Below, piece by piece: positions 52,803 through 63,325 of a stretch of DNA of 64,000 nucleotides. Where the stretch lies: the NCBI GenBank assembly GCA_033063855.1, contig CP093831.1, positions 26,226,001-26,290,000 of the forward strand, given 5' to 3'. The position numbers and the translations under genes were made by a program. Position 1 is the stretch's first letter, and each line of letters starts with the position of its first letter. This stretch comes from Smittia aterrima. Taxonomy: Eukaryota > Arthropoda > Insecta > Diptera > Chironomidae. Under the pieces are notes generated by a model that saw nothing but the letters and a program-made list of their open reading frames with translations, made no database searches and had not been told where the DNA came from.

Positions 52803-55800
52803 AAATAATGAATGTTCGTAATGAGATTTCAATAAAATTTAGATCAAATCAACAAAAACAATTCGGTGAAACGAGTCAAGAGCTCGAGTCAATTCATGTT
52901 GAGATGATTAGCAAGCAATTTTTTCTATCAAAAAGAAAATTAGATGAAATCAAGCGCTTTATTCAAAGCATTCGTTCAGTCTTGAAATGACAAATTGAGA
53001 ATTATTTATATTATATGATTTCAATAATTTCGCTACAAAGCATCATGTTTTTTCAACGAGTTGGAAAACTTTTTGATTTCCATTCATGATCGAAGCAAAT
53101 GATTACTAACAACGCATTATTCTTTTAAATCTAACGTTCTAAAATTTTTAAAAGTTTTGTTTCTAAAGTCTAATTGGAATGAAATGCGATTTCGAAACTT
53201 GTATGTCCAATTAATGTCAAGAATATCGTTAATAAGCACTTGTTAATCGAATTTATGCAAATCAATTACTAAACGATTTCTTTTCTTGAATACTAGAACA
53301 ATTTATTTTATTTCACATTAGATCTTACAAGTTTGAATCTAATGAAAAGACTTATTAATCTCTCAGGGATAAATTTCCATAGAAGAGTCAAGCGGATCAG
53401 TTTCCTCAAGATCCGGTTGAAGGAACAACTTGCGGTACGAGTATGAAGTTCAGAGCGATTCGAAAAATTCTTCGATCTTTCATCGAATTTATGGATACTT
53501 CTTAAATTTCTTGTCACAATTGTATGTACGTAAATCGACAACGACGTCTCCATAGTTTCGATAATGAAGATTTTTAAAATGGAATTCCACGACGAAAAAC
53601 ATGGCCATAATGTCGCAAGTGAACTAAGCTTATTCTATTGAAGTCTTCTGAAGCATAGTTGTAATAAGTGTTGTTCTGTTTAGATTCCAAAATCCGAAAA
53701 TAATTTTAAAATCATAAGCTCTCGATTCAAGGGAAATTTTATTTATTATCCGGATTATGAGTCTTCTCACTGATGACTTTATAAGCGATGAGCAAGTCAA
53801 TGTCTTCAACTTTGCGCAATGTGAACTACTTTGCTGATTCGAATAGTGTTTTCACAAGCTCGGATATTATTTTTAAAACCCAAGATCAATAACTCAACAC
53901 ATTAATTGTAAGATAATTATCTTCAGATTGTTTCATGGATTGATAATGGAAATTGATTTCAAAGCAAATTAATGACTCTAAGACGGCTTCGAAAATAGAA
54001 CCACATTGACAATTGAGAATCCATACTCGTGAGCAATAGGAATAAATTCTAAGAAGTTTAATTCTTGATCGCTGTGAGTCACAAATCCATTCATTGCATT
54101 CTGCTAAGATTAAAGGTAAAGCAATTCAGTTCTGATTATCTCCAATGCAAACTAATTTTTAAGAACATAACTTAATCACTGCACGTGAAGTATAAGATTG
54201 AAAGTACAGATCAAGTAATTTGCTTGTTCAAGACTTATTAACAAAAGTATACGTTTATTATCCAACAATTTTTCTCGTCAAACAAACCATGATAATACGA
54301 TTGATCAAGTGTGAAAGTTTAATCACAGATTTTCTAACTCTGGATCAACGAAATCGAATGCTTTGGAATCTAGCTAGAAAACTTCTATTCATTTCCAATT
54401 CAATCCTTAATTTCTGAATTCCAACAATTGATCAATCAGGACTCTGCCGAATTATCCAAATTGTAATGCATAGTTGAAAAATTCTCGAGCTCATCTTCAA
54501 CAATTTTAATAAATTTTGTTCAAGTCAAAGTTCTTGCGAAATTCATCAATGGCTTTGTTCGTTTCTTGAATTGTGAGAACAGCTGAATTAAAAATCAATT
54601 TGATTAGAATTAATGCTCGACAAGAGTCGTGATAGATAATCAAAGATTTTTCAATCTTGTTTTCTTGTCTTGGGATAAACATCTCAAGTGACTAAGTCTA
54701 TTGGTGCATTGTGCTTTGCTTTTCTGAGTTATGTGAAGGATGATATAACTAAATACTTTAGCAATGACACGAGCAAGAAAAGGTACAAAAGCAATTTTGA
54801 AATCAAGTCATTTCGACAATAACTGATTCCAAAGATCGTTTCTGTTGCTTTAAATATTTGAAGGCGATCTGAAGTCGAACCTGAACCTTTACTTCAGCTT
54901 TCAGTTAAGATTGTCTCAGTAAAACGAGATTTCTTTGTACCTTTCTAATTTGCTCAAATGAATTAGCAACTGAGGCTTTACAGTTGAATCAGAATCGAAT
55001 TTGTCGAGAATAACAAATATAAACGATAAATTGTCATAAATTTGATGTTGCAACTTCGATTTTCTGTTAAAATAACTCTTATGACGTAAAACTTGAAGCT
55101 GAACACACAAAATAAAAACTATTCCATCGTTGACAATGATGAGAAAATGATAAGCTTTAAAATACATGAATTTTGCTGAAGAGGAAGATTTAATTAGAAG
55201 AGAAATAATTGTCTGAGTATCTTATATTGAGTAATTTTGAAGTTGAACAATTGATCAGATTATTGTTTAGTAAAAGAATAAGAAGAAAAATGAATGCAAC
55301 TCTTTCCATTGTAAATCAAATAGAATTAATTGTTCGATGTTCGATAATATTGTCCATGAAAGATGCAATAATATTGTGATTGTTCGGAAGAATTTGATGC
55401 AATTTGTGAAAATAACAACTCGAGTCAATAACTGAACGATGAGCATTACTTGAGACGTATAAATTAAGCACTTCAGCAAGATAATTATTCTCTTAACGTA
55501 TTCAATTTTGGTAAGCAATTTTGCAAATTGAATCATGCTTTCCATTGTTCATTAAAATCGACAAATTAAAACTTCTCGATATAAAATTACGACAAACTGA
55601 TAATAGTAATTTGATCTCTGATTTATTGGTGACGCGATGTATGTTGAGAATGTAATGCGATAGTTTGTTGTGATTAATAAAAAGTTTTCAACAATGATAG
55701 TCAACTTGACAGTATTTAAAATTTCTTGATCATAAACACAACTTTGAATCGCGATTTTCTGTTAAGTAATATCCAGCGAAATTGAGTGCAATATTATTGC

Positions 55801-56719
55801 TTGAGATAATGAATTGTCTCTTGAATGCAACCACATCCAATCTGTTTATAAATTCGTCAATCAGTAATGTTTTCTGCTCAGTCTAAATTCCAGTAATTGA
55901 GTCTCTTATTAAAGATCTTTTTCGAAACACACTGTCGAAGTAACTCAATAAAACAGTAGTCGATTCTAAAATTGATAGTATCTCTGCAGCAAGTATAAAC
56001 TTCAAACGAATAACCTTAATAGCTTAAAGCTTCCACAGACTTCAGCGATCATGATCTGTTTTTAAATTGAGTGCGACAATTTTAACAATACTCAGCAAAA
56101 TAATTTTAAAAATGATCAAAAAATTAAAAGATCATAAAAATCTAAAATCAGTTGTAATTGATGAATGATTGCTCTAAACAATGAATCGGGATAAGCAGGC
56201 AAGCCGGCAATCTCTACGTCGTATTTCTTGAACATTTTTAAACACTGGTTAATTTATATACTTTTATTCTGAAACTCTTGATTGATTTGGAAATAAAAAT
56301 GGCAAAACTAAATGCGGAAGGGATGAAAACTAATCAAAACAAATCGATGGATAAATAAATTTGATTGAAAAAGAATCTTTTAAGACAATTTCAAAATTGA
56401 GGTTTAAACAAATTCCATGTTTGATACATTGATCATTTGACATTGTTAGCGACAACAACAATTATGATAAATTGAATCAATTTGGAAATCACGATTTATT
56501 ATCACTTAATTGGAATGATCCAAATAGGACAAACAAAATGCTCATTAGCTTCTTTTCTTAGAAATTATCGAGCATGTCTTTATTTCTCGCAAACATTTCA
56601 CAACTCACATTGTTTCGTCAAAATAACGAAGTCAAAATAACAGAATTAAATGCTTAAATGCTTCGAATGCATAATAAGTTCTAATTTCGAAACCACAAAT
56701 TGACTTTAATTTGATAGAT
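52803..56719. other. Gene-poor AT-rich stretch, about 3.9 kb
   Basis: I see only short ORFs on both strands (none above about 92 codons), no recognisable protein, no tRNA-like structure and no clear TIRs. Scattered TTGATC/GATCAA words recur. It may hold long-decayed copies of the LRR family or non-coding RNA, but nothing here supports a call. Confidence 0.5.
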
Positions 56720-57075
56720 TTTTATATCAAATTAAAATTCATTCTGAGATGTTGTAATGATCAATATGATCAATTTGCATTTAAGTTCTTCGTCTTTCTA
56801 AAGATTGTTTTGTAAAATACCGATTCATTTTGATTTGTTTTTATATCAATTTGAAGGTCCTCATTCTGAGATGTTGTAAATGCTCAATATGATCAATTTA
56901 TTTGATGTTGTTTTCAAGTTTCGTATTTAAAATAGTCATTTCATTTCTATCCGTGTTTTATATCAATTTGTATCTAATCTGAAAATGTTGTAATGACTCA
57001 ATATGATCAATTTGCATTGAGTCCCTTCGTCTTTTAAAAGACTTCAATTTTATTTATTGATTTGTAATGCATGCA
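56720..57075. repeat. Tandem repeat of about 118 bp, three diverged units
   Basis: TTTATATCAA recurs at 56721, 56840 and 56957. Each is followed by CTGAGATGTTGTAA or CTGAAAATGTTGTAA, then CAATATGATCAATTT and a CTTCGTCTTT-type stretch. The periods are 119 and 117 bp. It lies directly before the LRR cluster. Confidence 0.8.
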
Positions 57076-57284
57076 AATTTTGATCCGAAAGTCATTAGCT
57101 AGTCTTGATTTTGTTCACTATTCCAAGTTTAAAGTTATTCATAAATTGATGTTTAGATTTGAGTTTAGTTCGACATGCTAAGCTGACGTCTTTCGCCTGT
57201 CAAGTTGCGACGTTACTCTCGAGCCACCAGGAAACTATGATGATTTTTATATGAATGAGTGAAATATTTTCTTACCCACAGATA

Positions 57285-57309
57285 AATCTAATCTAATCTA
57301 ATCTAATCT
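57285..57309. repeat. AATCT microsatellite, five units
   Basis: Five perfect AATCT units. The repeat contains the stop codon (TAG on the minus strand, 57298-57300) and last codons of the adjoining LRR gene, so its length determines that protein's C-terminus. Confidence 0.9.
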
Positions 57310-58485
57310 GACATCATAATTCACAGTTTGCTTATTTAAATTTCTCGAAACATTTCGCCACAATGCCACAATCGTTATCAAAATAAGACCAAAAATAATT
57401 GCCAATGTAATGAAATAAACAAAATGATTCGGTTGCCAAGAAACTTGTTCGTAGAGCTTTGAGTTAAAGTTTTGGTTGATTGTTGTGAGATTTTTTAGTA
57501 AAAGTTTGTTACTCTCATTAGAGACGACAAGCTCCTCTTCAAGTTTGCTTACGTTTGTTCCTTTCTCTGTCAATGCGATGACCAAGTTAGAGATATTTAA
57601 TTTTAAAATATTAATTTCTTCAAGAGTTTTCGTCAAATTTATTGTGTTGTTCTTATTGATGTCTTCGATTTCAGTTTTTAGCCTTTCGATGGTTAACATG
57701 AGTTGCGTAATGTTTGTGTCTAAAGCGATTTTCTCACTTTCTAACGTTTCTCTTTCTCATAAATCAGAAATTTGTCTTCTCTGATGATAAGATTTTTCAA
57801 ACCAACTTCCTTGACGGCAGGATTCCTTAATCGAACATTTGGAAGTAATTTCGTTAACGAACAGATTAAAGTCTGCGATGTCATCCGGGAATTTCTTATC
57901 AATGCAAACGTTCTTCCGAAAGTCAATCGTAGTCAATGTTGATGGTAGTTCAGTGTCGATAACGCTGAGTTTATTGTAGCTCGCTTCTAAAAATTCTAAT
58001 TTTGAATTTCTCAGGAACAAACCAGCTGGCAAGGAAACGAGTTTGTTATCGTAAAGGTTAAGCTCTCTTAGTTCAATTAAATCCATGAGAAGATCGTCTG
58101 GCAATGTCGTAAGACGAGTCGAACTGATTATAACTTTCCATACTTTCTTGCAGTTTGCAAAGACTTCGCGATCGATTCGATTGATTAATTTGCCGAAGAT
58201 ATCAACACGTTCCAAATTTGAAAATAAATTACAAACTTTCGTCGGTACAATTTCTGTATCAACTTCTTTTGGTATATAAAACTCCTTTACATCATCGTTA
58301 GTTTTAGTTCCAGATGTGAATGTCCCCGAAACTTCAGTGATTGCTATGTCGCTTTCAAGAACTTTAAGCTTGTTCACTTTGCACTCCTCATTTCTATCAT
58401 ATAATCGAAAGGCACAATCAAGCCGAAAACTCTCGACGTATCCACTAATGAATAAAGAGATCAGCAAATGTTTTAAAAGCTTCAT
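57298..58485 (-). CDS. Membrane-anchored LRR protein, coiled-coil stalk
   Basis: Signal peptide (MKLLKHLLISLFISGYVES), a Cys-containing N-cap, about five LRRs (LIELRELNLYDNKLVSLP, SKLEFLEASYNKLSVI), a Cys-rich C-cap, a coiled coil and a membrane segment (HFVYFITLAIIFGLILITIV) with a short tail ending YDVRLD. The frame has one TGA at 57757-57759. Either a 51-nt intron (57756-57806, weak GTTGGT donor) removes it, giving 378 residues, or the gene has recently broken. In the paralogs this stretch is coding, and a shifted frame here (KEVGLKNLII) still resembles them, so small compensating indels are also possible. LRR plus coiled coil recalls mosquito LRIM immune proteins; this is an analogy only. 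Confidence 0.72.
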
Positions 58486-58687
58486 GTTCTCTGATTAAAG
58501 GCTCGGACTAAACTGAAGCTGTAACACGAATAAATAAAAAACATATTTCTCACATTAATTATCGCAAATTTTGTTGAAAACCCACGCAAAAGATAACTTT
58601 AAAAATAATTCAAAAATTTTGTCAAAAAGAGAATATTTATATTATGATTAAAAATAATTATTCTGTCGAGAAATAAAACGATATTTA

Positions 58688-59002
58688 CTATAATAAATTT
58701 TCAAATTTCATGCTGACTTCATGGGTCAAAATCTTTCTTGTTTTATTATAAGAATATCTTGACAATGCCACATTGTATATCAAAACTGAGACGATAATAA
58801 TTGCTAATGTGATGAAATAAGCAAAGTGAGTCACTTGAATGCAATTTTCTGGAATTTCCTTGATAACAGGATACAAAGTCGTAAACTTATCAAGTTCGTT
58901 GAGCTTTTCGGTTAAGTCCTTGTTAATTACATCGACTATGGTGAGGTTTTGCCAACAATGAGTCATTAGCATTACACTCAGAAAATATTTTATTAGCTCC
59001 AT
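58688..59002 (-). CDS. Miniature LRR-family protein: signal plus TM only
   Basis: 104 residues. A signal peptide like that of the neighbours (MELIKYFLSVMLMTHCW) is followed by a short polar stem (NKDLTEKLNELDKF), then HFAYFITLAIIIVSVLIYNV, which matches the membrane segment of the 57298 gene, and a basic tail. All LRRs are absent. The 5' leader (TTTAATCAGAGAACATG on the minus strand) is shared with the full-length genes. It thus looks like an internal-deletion derivative that kept an intact frame. Its function is unknown; it might compete for membrane partners of the anchored form, which is speculation. Confidence 0.65.
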   Translation of the reverse strand: MELIKYFLSVMLMTHCWQNLTIVDVINKDLTEKLNELDKFTTLYPVIKEIPENCIQVTHFAYFITLAIIIVSVLIYNVALSRYSYNKTRKILTHEVSMKFENLL

Positions 59003-59061
59003 GTTCTCTGATTAAAGGCTCAGACCAAAAAATTCTCAGTAAAATAAATTTTTAAAATTTT

Positions 59062-59460
59062 ATGCTGCAGTAAAAAATATTTCGATTTACTATATGATTT
59101 ATAAATTTTATCAATATAATTAATATGCGTTTTTGTTCAATGATCTGCACGTTCAATCAATATTATTGTCTAGATATGAAAATGTTCTTTTTCTTTGTTT
59201 CATATATAAATTAATAATCTTTGTTAAAAATTCTTTTTATATAAATGTTAATAATGTTAAAATTTTAGATCAAGTTTTTTTTTAATATTTTTTAAAATTT
59301 ATAATTTTGATAATGAGAAAATTTTTTTTATAAGTATATAAATTAGAAATATTTACTTTAAATATAAATTATATACTAATGAACATGAACATAGACATGT
59401 TTTCTTAAAACAGGAGACAAATCGTTAAGCTTTGTTAAGTATCCTTGTTGATTGCATAAA
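59062..59460. mobile_element. Decayed third copy of the hAT-like MITE
   Basis: From the ATGCTGCAGTAAAAAATATT start onward, this follows the interior of 29229-29735 in order: CTGCACGTT-CAATATTATTGTCT, GAAAATGTTCTTTT, TGTTAAAAATTCTTT, TGTTAATAATGTTAAAA, TTTAGATCAAGTTTTT, ATTAGAAA-ATTTACTTTAAATAT, GAACATGAACATAGACAT. The CAAGGGG ends are lost. It lies between the miniature LRR gene and a relic of another copy. Confidence 0.8.
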
Positions 59461-59515
59461 CAATGAATCATTACACTCAGAAAATTACACTCAGAAAATA
59501 TTTTATTAACTCCAT
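59430..59515 (-). pseudogene. Relic of a second miniature LRR copy
   Basis: A start region reads MELIKYFLSV and then hits a stop, because TTACACTCAGAAAA is tandemly duplicated (59471-59500). The shared leader follows (CATGTTCTCTGATTAAAGGC, 59513-59532). Only the signal-peptide part survives. Confidence 0.7.
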
Positions 59516-59584
59516 GTTCTCTGATTAAAGGCTCAGACTAAACTGAAGCTTTAATGCGAGCAACGAAAACAATATTCGTCATTC

Positions 59585-60565
59585 TTATCGCAAGGGTTTG
59601 GGCAAATGCATGCAAAATGTTCTCTCTCTGTCCTCTTGAGGTTCCTCTTGTTGAGATGATTTCATACTCTCGAACATCTTTGAAAGTTTGCTGAAGTTTG
59701 TGTCTTGCTCTTTCAACGCACTTTTCAAGTTTTCAACAGTTAACGTCAGTCTCGCTTTTCTTCCGAGCAGATGAATTATGTCTGTCTCGCAAACTTTCAT
59801 TTGATGTTTTTTTACCTCCATAATTTCCTCATCTTTATCTGATAAAGTTTTGTTAAATGTAATCTCTTTCGAACGACAGAATTGCTTTGCCGAACAGCTA
59901 CGAACAACTTCGTCAATGAATAAGTTCAAGTCTTCTATGTCTTCAGGAAATTTCTGGCTGATGCAAATGTTGCTGCGGATGCTAATCGAAGTCAATGTTG
60001 ATGGTAGTTCAGTGTCGATTTTTCTGAGTTGGTTGTGATCCAAGTTTAATATTTCTAATTTTGTATTTTTCGAGATCAAATCAGACGGCAAGGAAATGAG
60101 TTTATTATCGTTAAGGTAAAGTTCCTTTAATTCTTTTAAATCCACGAAGATATCTTCAGACAATGACTCAATAGAAGTGAATCCGATCCTTAATGACCAC
60201 ATTTTCTTGCAATTGGTGAACACTTCTCGGTTAATTCGAGTAATTGCGAGGCCGTCAATAATGATATGTTCCAGGTTTTGAAAGAAATTACAAACTTTTG
60301 TCGGTACACGTTCAGTCACAACTGTTCGATGTATCGAAAACGATTTGATGTGATTCATTGTTGCGTTCAAAGTTGCAAATTTTTTGAACTCTCCTGCATA
60401 GTCTCCCGAAACTTCAGTGACAGCAACATCGATTTCAAGAACGTTAAGCTTTCTTACCATGCACTCCTCCACTCCCCGGACATATCCAAACTCACAATCC
60501 AGTCGAAAACTCTCGATGGATCCACAAAGAAATAAAGAGATCAGCAAATATTTTAAAAACTCCAT
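59585..60565 (-). CDS. Secreted LRR protein with coiled coil, 326 aa
   Basis: Signal peptide (MEFLKYLLISLFLCGSIES), N-cap with Cys (FRLDCEF, EECMVRKL), then LRRs (LKELKELYLNDNKLISLPSD, LEILNLDHNQLRKIDTELP). A C-cap follows with three Cys (NICISQKFPEDIEDL, SCSAKQFC). A coiled-coil region (NKTLSDKDEEIMEVKKHQMK, LKSALKEQDTNFSKLSKMF) leads to a short end ERTFCMHLPKPLR. There is no membrane segment, unlike the 57298 gene, so it should be secreted. The frame is intact and the gene intronless. The 5' leader and 575 bp upstream are duplicated at the 61730 gene. Confidence 0.85.
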   Translation of the reverse strand: MEFLKYLLISLFLCGSIESFRLDCEFGYVRGVEECMVRKLNVLEIDVAVTEVSGDYAGEFKKFATLNATMNHIKSFSIHRTVVTERVPTKVCNFFQNLEHIIIDGLAITRINREVFTNCKKMWSLRIGFTSIESLSEDIFVDLKELKELYLNDNKLISLPSDLISKNTKLEILNLDHNQLRKIDTELPSTLTSISIRSNICISQKFPEDIEDLNLFIDEVVRSCSAKQFCRSKEITFNKTLSDKDEEIMEVKKHQMKVCETDIIHLLGRKARLTLTVENLKSALKEQDTNFSKLSKMFESMKSSQQEEPQEDRERTFCMHLPKPLR

Positions 60566-60574
60566 GTTCTATGA

Positions 60575-61150
60575 TTAAAGACTCAGAAAGTCGTTCTGGA
60601 ATAGATTTGAGATATTTCCATCGACAGAAAAAGGAGAACTTTTTTCCTTCCGAAAATCCTTATTAACCTTGAGCCTTTGGTGTACAATTTCTACAAAGAA
60701 ATGAAACAAATAATCGATGAATTTTGGTCATTTAGTTCACAACTTACCGTCAGATGACTTTTATGGATTTACCGATTCTCCCGTGAACTCAATTATCGTA
60801 GTTGACTATGAATCAGAGCCATTTGATCACTGATTGCTTGAATTCTATGCCTTCGAATAAATGACGTCCTACGTAAAGAGAATATAAGATTGAGCTCCTC
60901 AAAGGAAAATTAAATTTGATGATCCCACTTGTTACACGATGTGTACAATTTAATAAGAAAAAAGTATTTTCTCTCACTCGCATTTATTTTTTGAAAACCA
61001 AAAAACTAGCAAGAAATTAGGAAACTCTCTGCGAATCGCTTTATCTTCTTCTTAAAATTTATGCACAACTTATTGCGCTTGAAAAAAGGATTTACAAAAT
61101 TTTAAAGTTTTATTCACTTTCAATCAAATTCTTCTTACTGACAGCATAAG
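60575..61150. repeat. Duplicated LRR-gene 5' flank, copy A
   Basis: It matches 62717-63325: GACTCAGAA-GTCGTTCTGG, ATTTCCATCGACAGAAAAA, TACAAAGAAATGAAACAAAT, TCGTAGTT-ACTATGAATCA, CGTAAA-AGAATATAAGATTGA, and TTTATTTTTTG-AAACCA. The block ends in each case in the 3' end of a former upstream LRR gene (TTTTATTCA-TTTCAATCAAATTCTTC). A whole gene-plus-flank unit has therefore been duplicated. Confidence 0.85.
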
Positions 61151-61155
61151 TAGTA
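61105..61155 (-). pseudogene. LRR-gene 3' tail relic
   Basis: TTTTATTCACTTTCAATCAA and TTCTTCTTACTGACAGCATAA match the tail end at 63293-63335 (TTTCAATCAAATTCTTCATG, TTGACATCATAG). The rest of that copy, including its membrane segment, is gone. Confidence 0.65.
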
Positions 61156-61564
61156 TGTAGCTGATACATGGATTGAACCGATCCATTTTCTTTAATAATA
61201 ATATATAATATATTATATATACATCGGATCTCATAATGTATCTCATATTAAAAATGTGTTCCTTCGAATTTTTTGTGAAGAAAATTTTTACTTCATCGCA
61301 TTTGTAAGAGCAAATTTTTGAACCTTACAATTTATTTCAAGAGCTGGTCCATCGTTTTCAAACCATTGTCTTCATTGAAGACTCTAATCTAATTTAATCT
61401 ACACATGATTCGTTTGAACCTCTCTCGCGTCAGCGTTCTTGAACATTCCTTCAAAAACTGGCGATCGTGCAGCAAGAACAGCCCGGTGGCACCTAAAAAT
61501 TCCTCCATCGGTAGCCTGCAGTTCACAATCTTTTTAGTTATCCTTAAACATTCCAAATAAAACT
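61156..61564. other. Intergenic in LRR cluster
   Basis: A TA-rich tract at 61197-61220 and a short minus-strand open stretch (61389-61586, EEFLGATGLFLLHDRQFL, SRTLTRERFKR) that I do not recognise. There is no strong evidence of a gene. Confidence 0.4.
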
Positions 61565-61665
61565 TCAATGTGATCGAAACACACAATCCAGTTGAAAAAC
61601 TCTTGACGGATCCACAAAATGTAAAAAAAAATCAGCAAATATTTTAAGACCTATGATTAATGCTC
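61565..61665 (-). pseudogene. LRR-gene 5' end relic
   Basis: On the minus strand it keeps the codons for the end of the signal peptide and first residues (KYLLI..., then a degraded GSI/E-S-F-x-LDC). A leader-like TTAATCATAGGTC precedes it, the ATG is lost, and the frame soon shifts. It sits directly against the 3' end of the 61730 gene and marks another lost copy. Confidence 0.6.
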
Positions 61666-61729
61666 AAATAAGACTGAAACTGTCATGCGAGTATCGAAAA
61701 CATATTATTCGACATTCTTAACGCAAACT

Positions 61730-62707
61730 TTAGGGCAATCTCAAGCAAAATGTTCTCGTTTTTAAACCTTCAGATTCCTCTTCAGGTTCCTTTCCAGATT
61801 TCTCCTGAGATGATTTCATACTCTCGATCATCCCTGAAAGTTTGCTTAAGTTTGTGTCTTTCTCTTTCAGCGTACTTTCCAAGTATTCAATAGTTGACGT
61901 CAGTCTCTCTATGCTTTTGACCAATGAGACTCTGTCTTCCAAGCAAATGTCATTTCCCGGTTTTACCAAATCAAAAAATTCCGCTTCTTTATCTAATAAA
62001 ATTTGTTTAAATGTAATCTCCCTTACACGACAGAATTGAAATACCGAACAGCTACGAGTAACTTCGTCAACGAACAAGCTCAAGTCTTTTATGTCTTCAG
62101 GAAATTTTTGGTTGATGCAAATGTTGCCACTCATGCTAATCGAAGTCAATGTTAATGTTAGTTCAATGTCGATTTTTCTGAGTTGGTTGTGATCCAAGTT
62201 TAATATTTCTAATTTTGTATTTTTCGAGATCAAATCAGACGGCAAGGAAATGAGTTTGTTGAAGGAAAGGTTAAGTTCTTTTAATTCGATTAAATCCACG
62301 AAAAGATCTTCAGGCAATGTCTTAAGTGAAGTGTACTTGATAGCAACTTTCGACACTTTTTTGCAATTGGTGAAAACTTCTCGGTTGATTTGAGCAATTG
62401 AGTCGCCTTGAATAACGATTTCTTCCAAGTTTTGAAAGAAATTACAAACTTTTGTCGGAACTCGTTCAGTCTCAACTTCATCTCGATGTATTGAAAACAC
62501 CTTGATGTCATCTTTAGTTAAATCATAAGATGAGAATTCCCCGGAAATTTCAGTGACAGCAATATCGCTTTCTAAAACTTTATGCATGTTCATTTTGCAC
62601 ACCTTCTTGAATTCTTCACGAGTTAATCGAAACTCACAATCCAATCGAAAACTCTCGATGGATACACAAAAAAATAAAGAGATTAGCAAATATTTTAAAA
62701 GTTCCAT
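61730..62707 (-). CDS. Secreted LRR protein with coiled coil, 325 aa
   Basis: A close paralog of the 59585 gene. It has a signal peptide (MELLKYLLISLFFCVSIES), N-cap FRLDCEFRLT, and LRRs LIELKELNLSFNKLISLP and LEILNLDHNQLRKI, the latter identical in both. The Cys-rich C-cap (NICINQKFPEDI, SCSVFQFC) and a coiled coil (KSIERLTSTIEYLESTLKEK) follow. It ends TRTFCLRLP, with no membrane anchor. The N-terminal half of the LRR region (about 40-110) is more diverged than the second half, suggesting uneven selection or conversion. Intact, intronless, minus strand like the rest of the cluster. Confidence 0.85.
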   Translation of the reverse strand: MELLKYLLISLFFCVSIESFRLDCEFRLTREEFKKVCKMNMHKVLESDIAVTEISGEFSSYDLTKDDIKVFSIHRDEVETERVPTKVCNFFQNLEEIVIQGDSIAQINREVFTNCKKVSKVAIKYTSLKTLPEDLFVDLIELKELNLSFNKLISLPSDLISKNTKLEILNLDHNQLRKIDIELTLTLTSISMSGNICINQKFPEDIKDLSLFVDEVTRSCSVFQFCRVREITFKQILLDKEAEFFDLVKPGNDICLEDRVSLVKSIERLTSTIEYLESTLKEKDTNLSKLSGMIESMKSSQEKSGKEPEEESEGLKTRTFCLRLP

Positions 62708-62716
62708 GTTCTGTGA

Positions 62717-63325
62717 TTAAAGACTCAGAATGTCGTTCTGGGATAGATTTGAGTTATTTCCATCGACAGAAAAAAGTTCTCCTTTGGAGAAAAAAAGGAG
62801 AACTTTTTTCTGCCGAAAATCCTTATTAACCTTGGTCGGCTTTTGTGTACAATTTCTACAAAGAAATGAAACAAATAATCGATGATTTCAGTCATTCATT
62901 TCACAACTTACGGTCGGATAACTTTTATGGATTTTACGATTCTTACGTGAACTCAATTATCGTAGTTAACTATGAATCAAAGCGATTTGAAGCTTGTTTG
63001 AATTTGTTTGAATTTGGAGCTTGTTTGAATTCTATGCCTTCGAATAAATGGTGTCCTACGTAAAAAGAATATAAGATTGAGCTCGCTAAAGGAAAATTAA
63101 AATTGATTATCCCACTTTTTACACGATGTGTACAACTTGATGAGAAGAAAGTATTTTCTCTCACTCGCATTTATTTTTTGGAAACCAGAAAACTAGCAAA
63201 TATTAAAGAAAACTTTGCGAATCGCTTTATCTTCTTCTTAAAATTTATGCACAATTTATTGTGCTTGAAAGAAGGATTCAACAAATTTTTAAGTTTTATT
63301 CATTTTCAATCAAATTCTTCATGTT
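62717..63325. repeat. Duplicated LRR-gene 5' flank, copy B
   Basis: Partner of 60575-61150. Differences include an inverted AAAAGTTCTCCTTT / AAAGGAGAACTTTT pair at 62769-62810, which forms a hairpin, and a small duplication of TTGTTTGAATTTGGAGC near 62995-63030. Confidence 0.85.
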
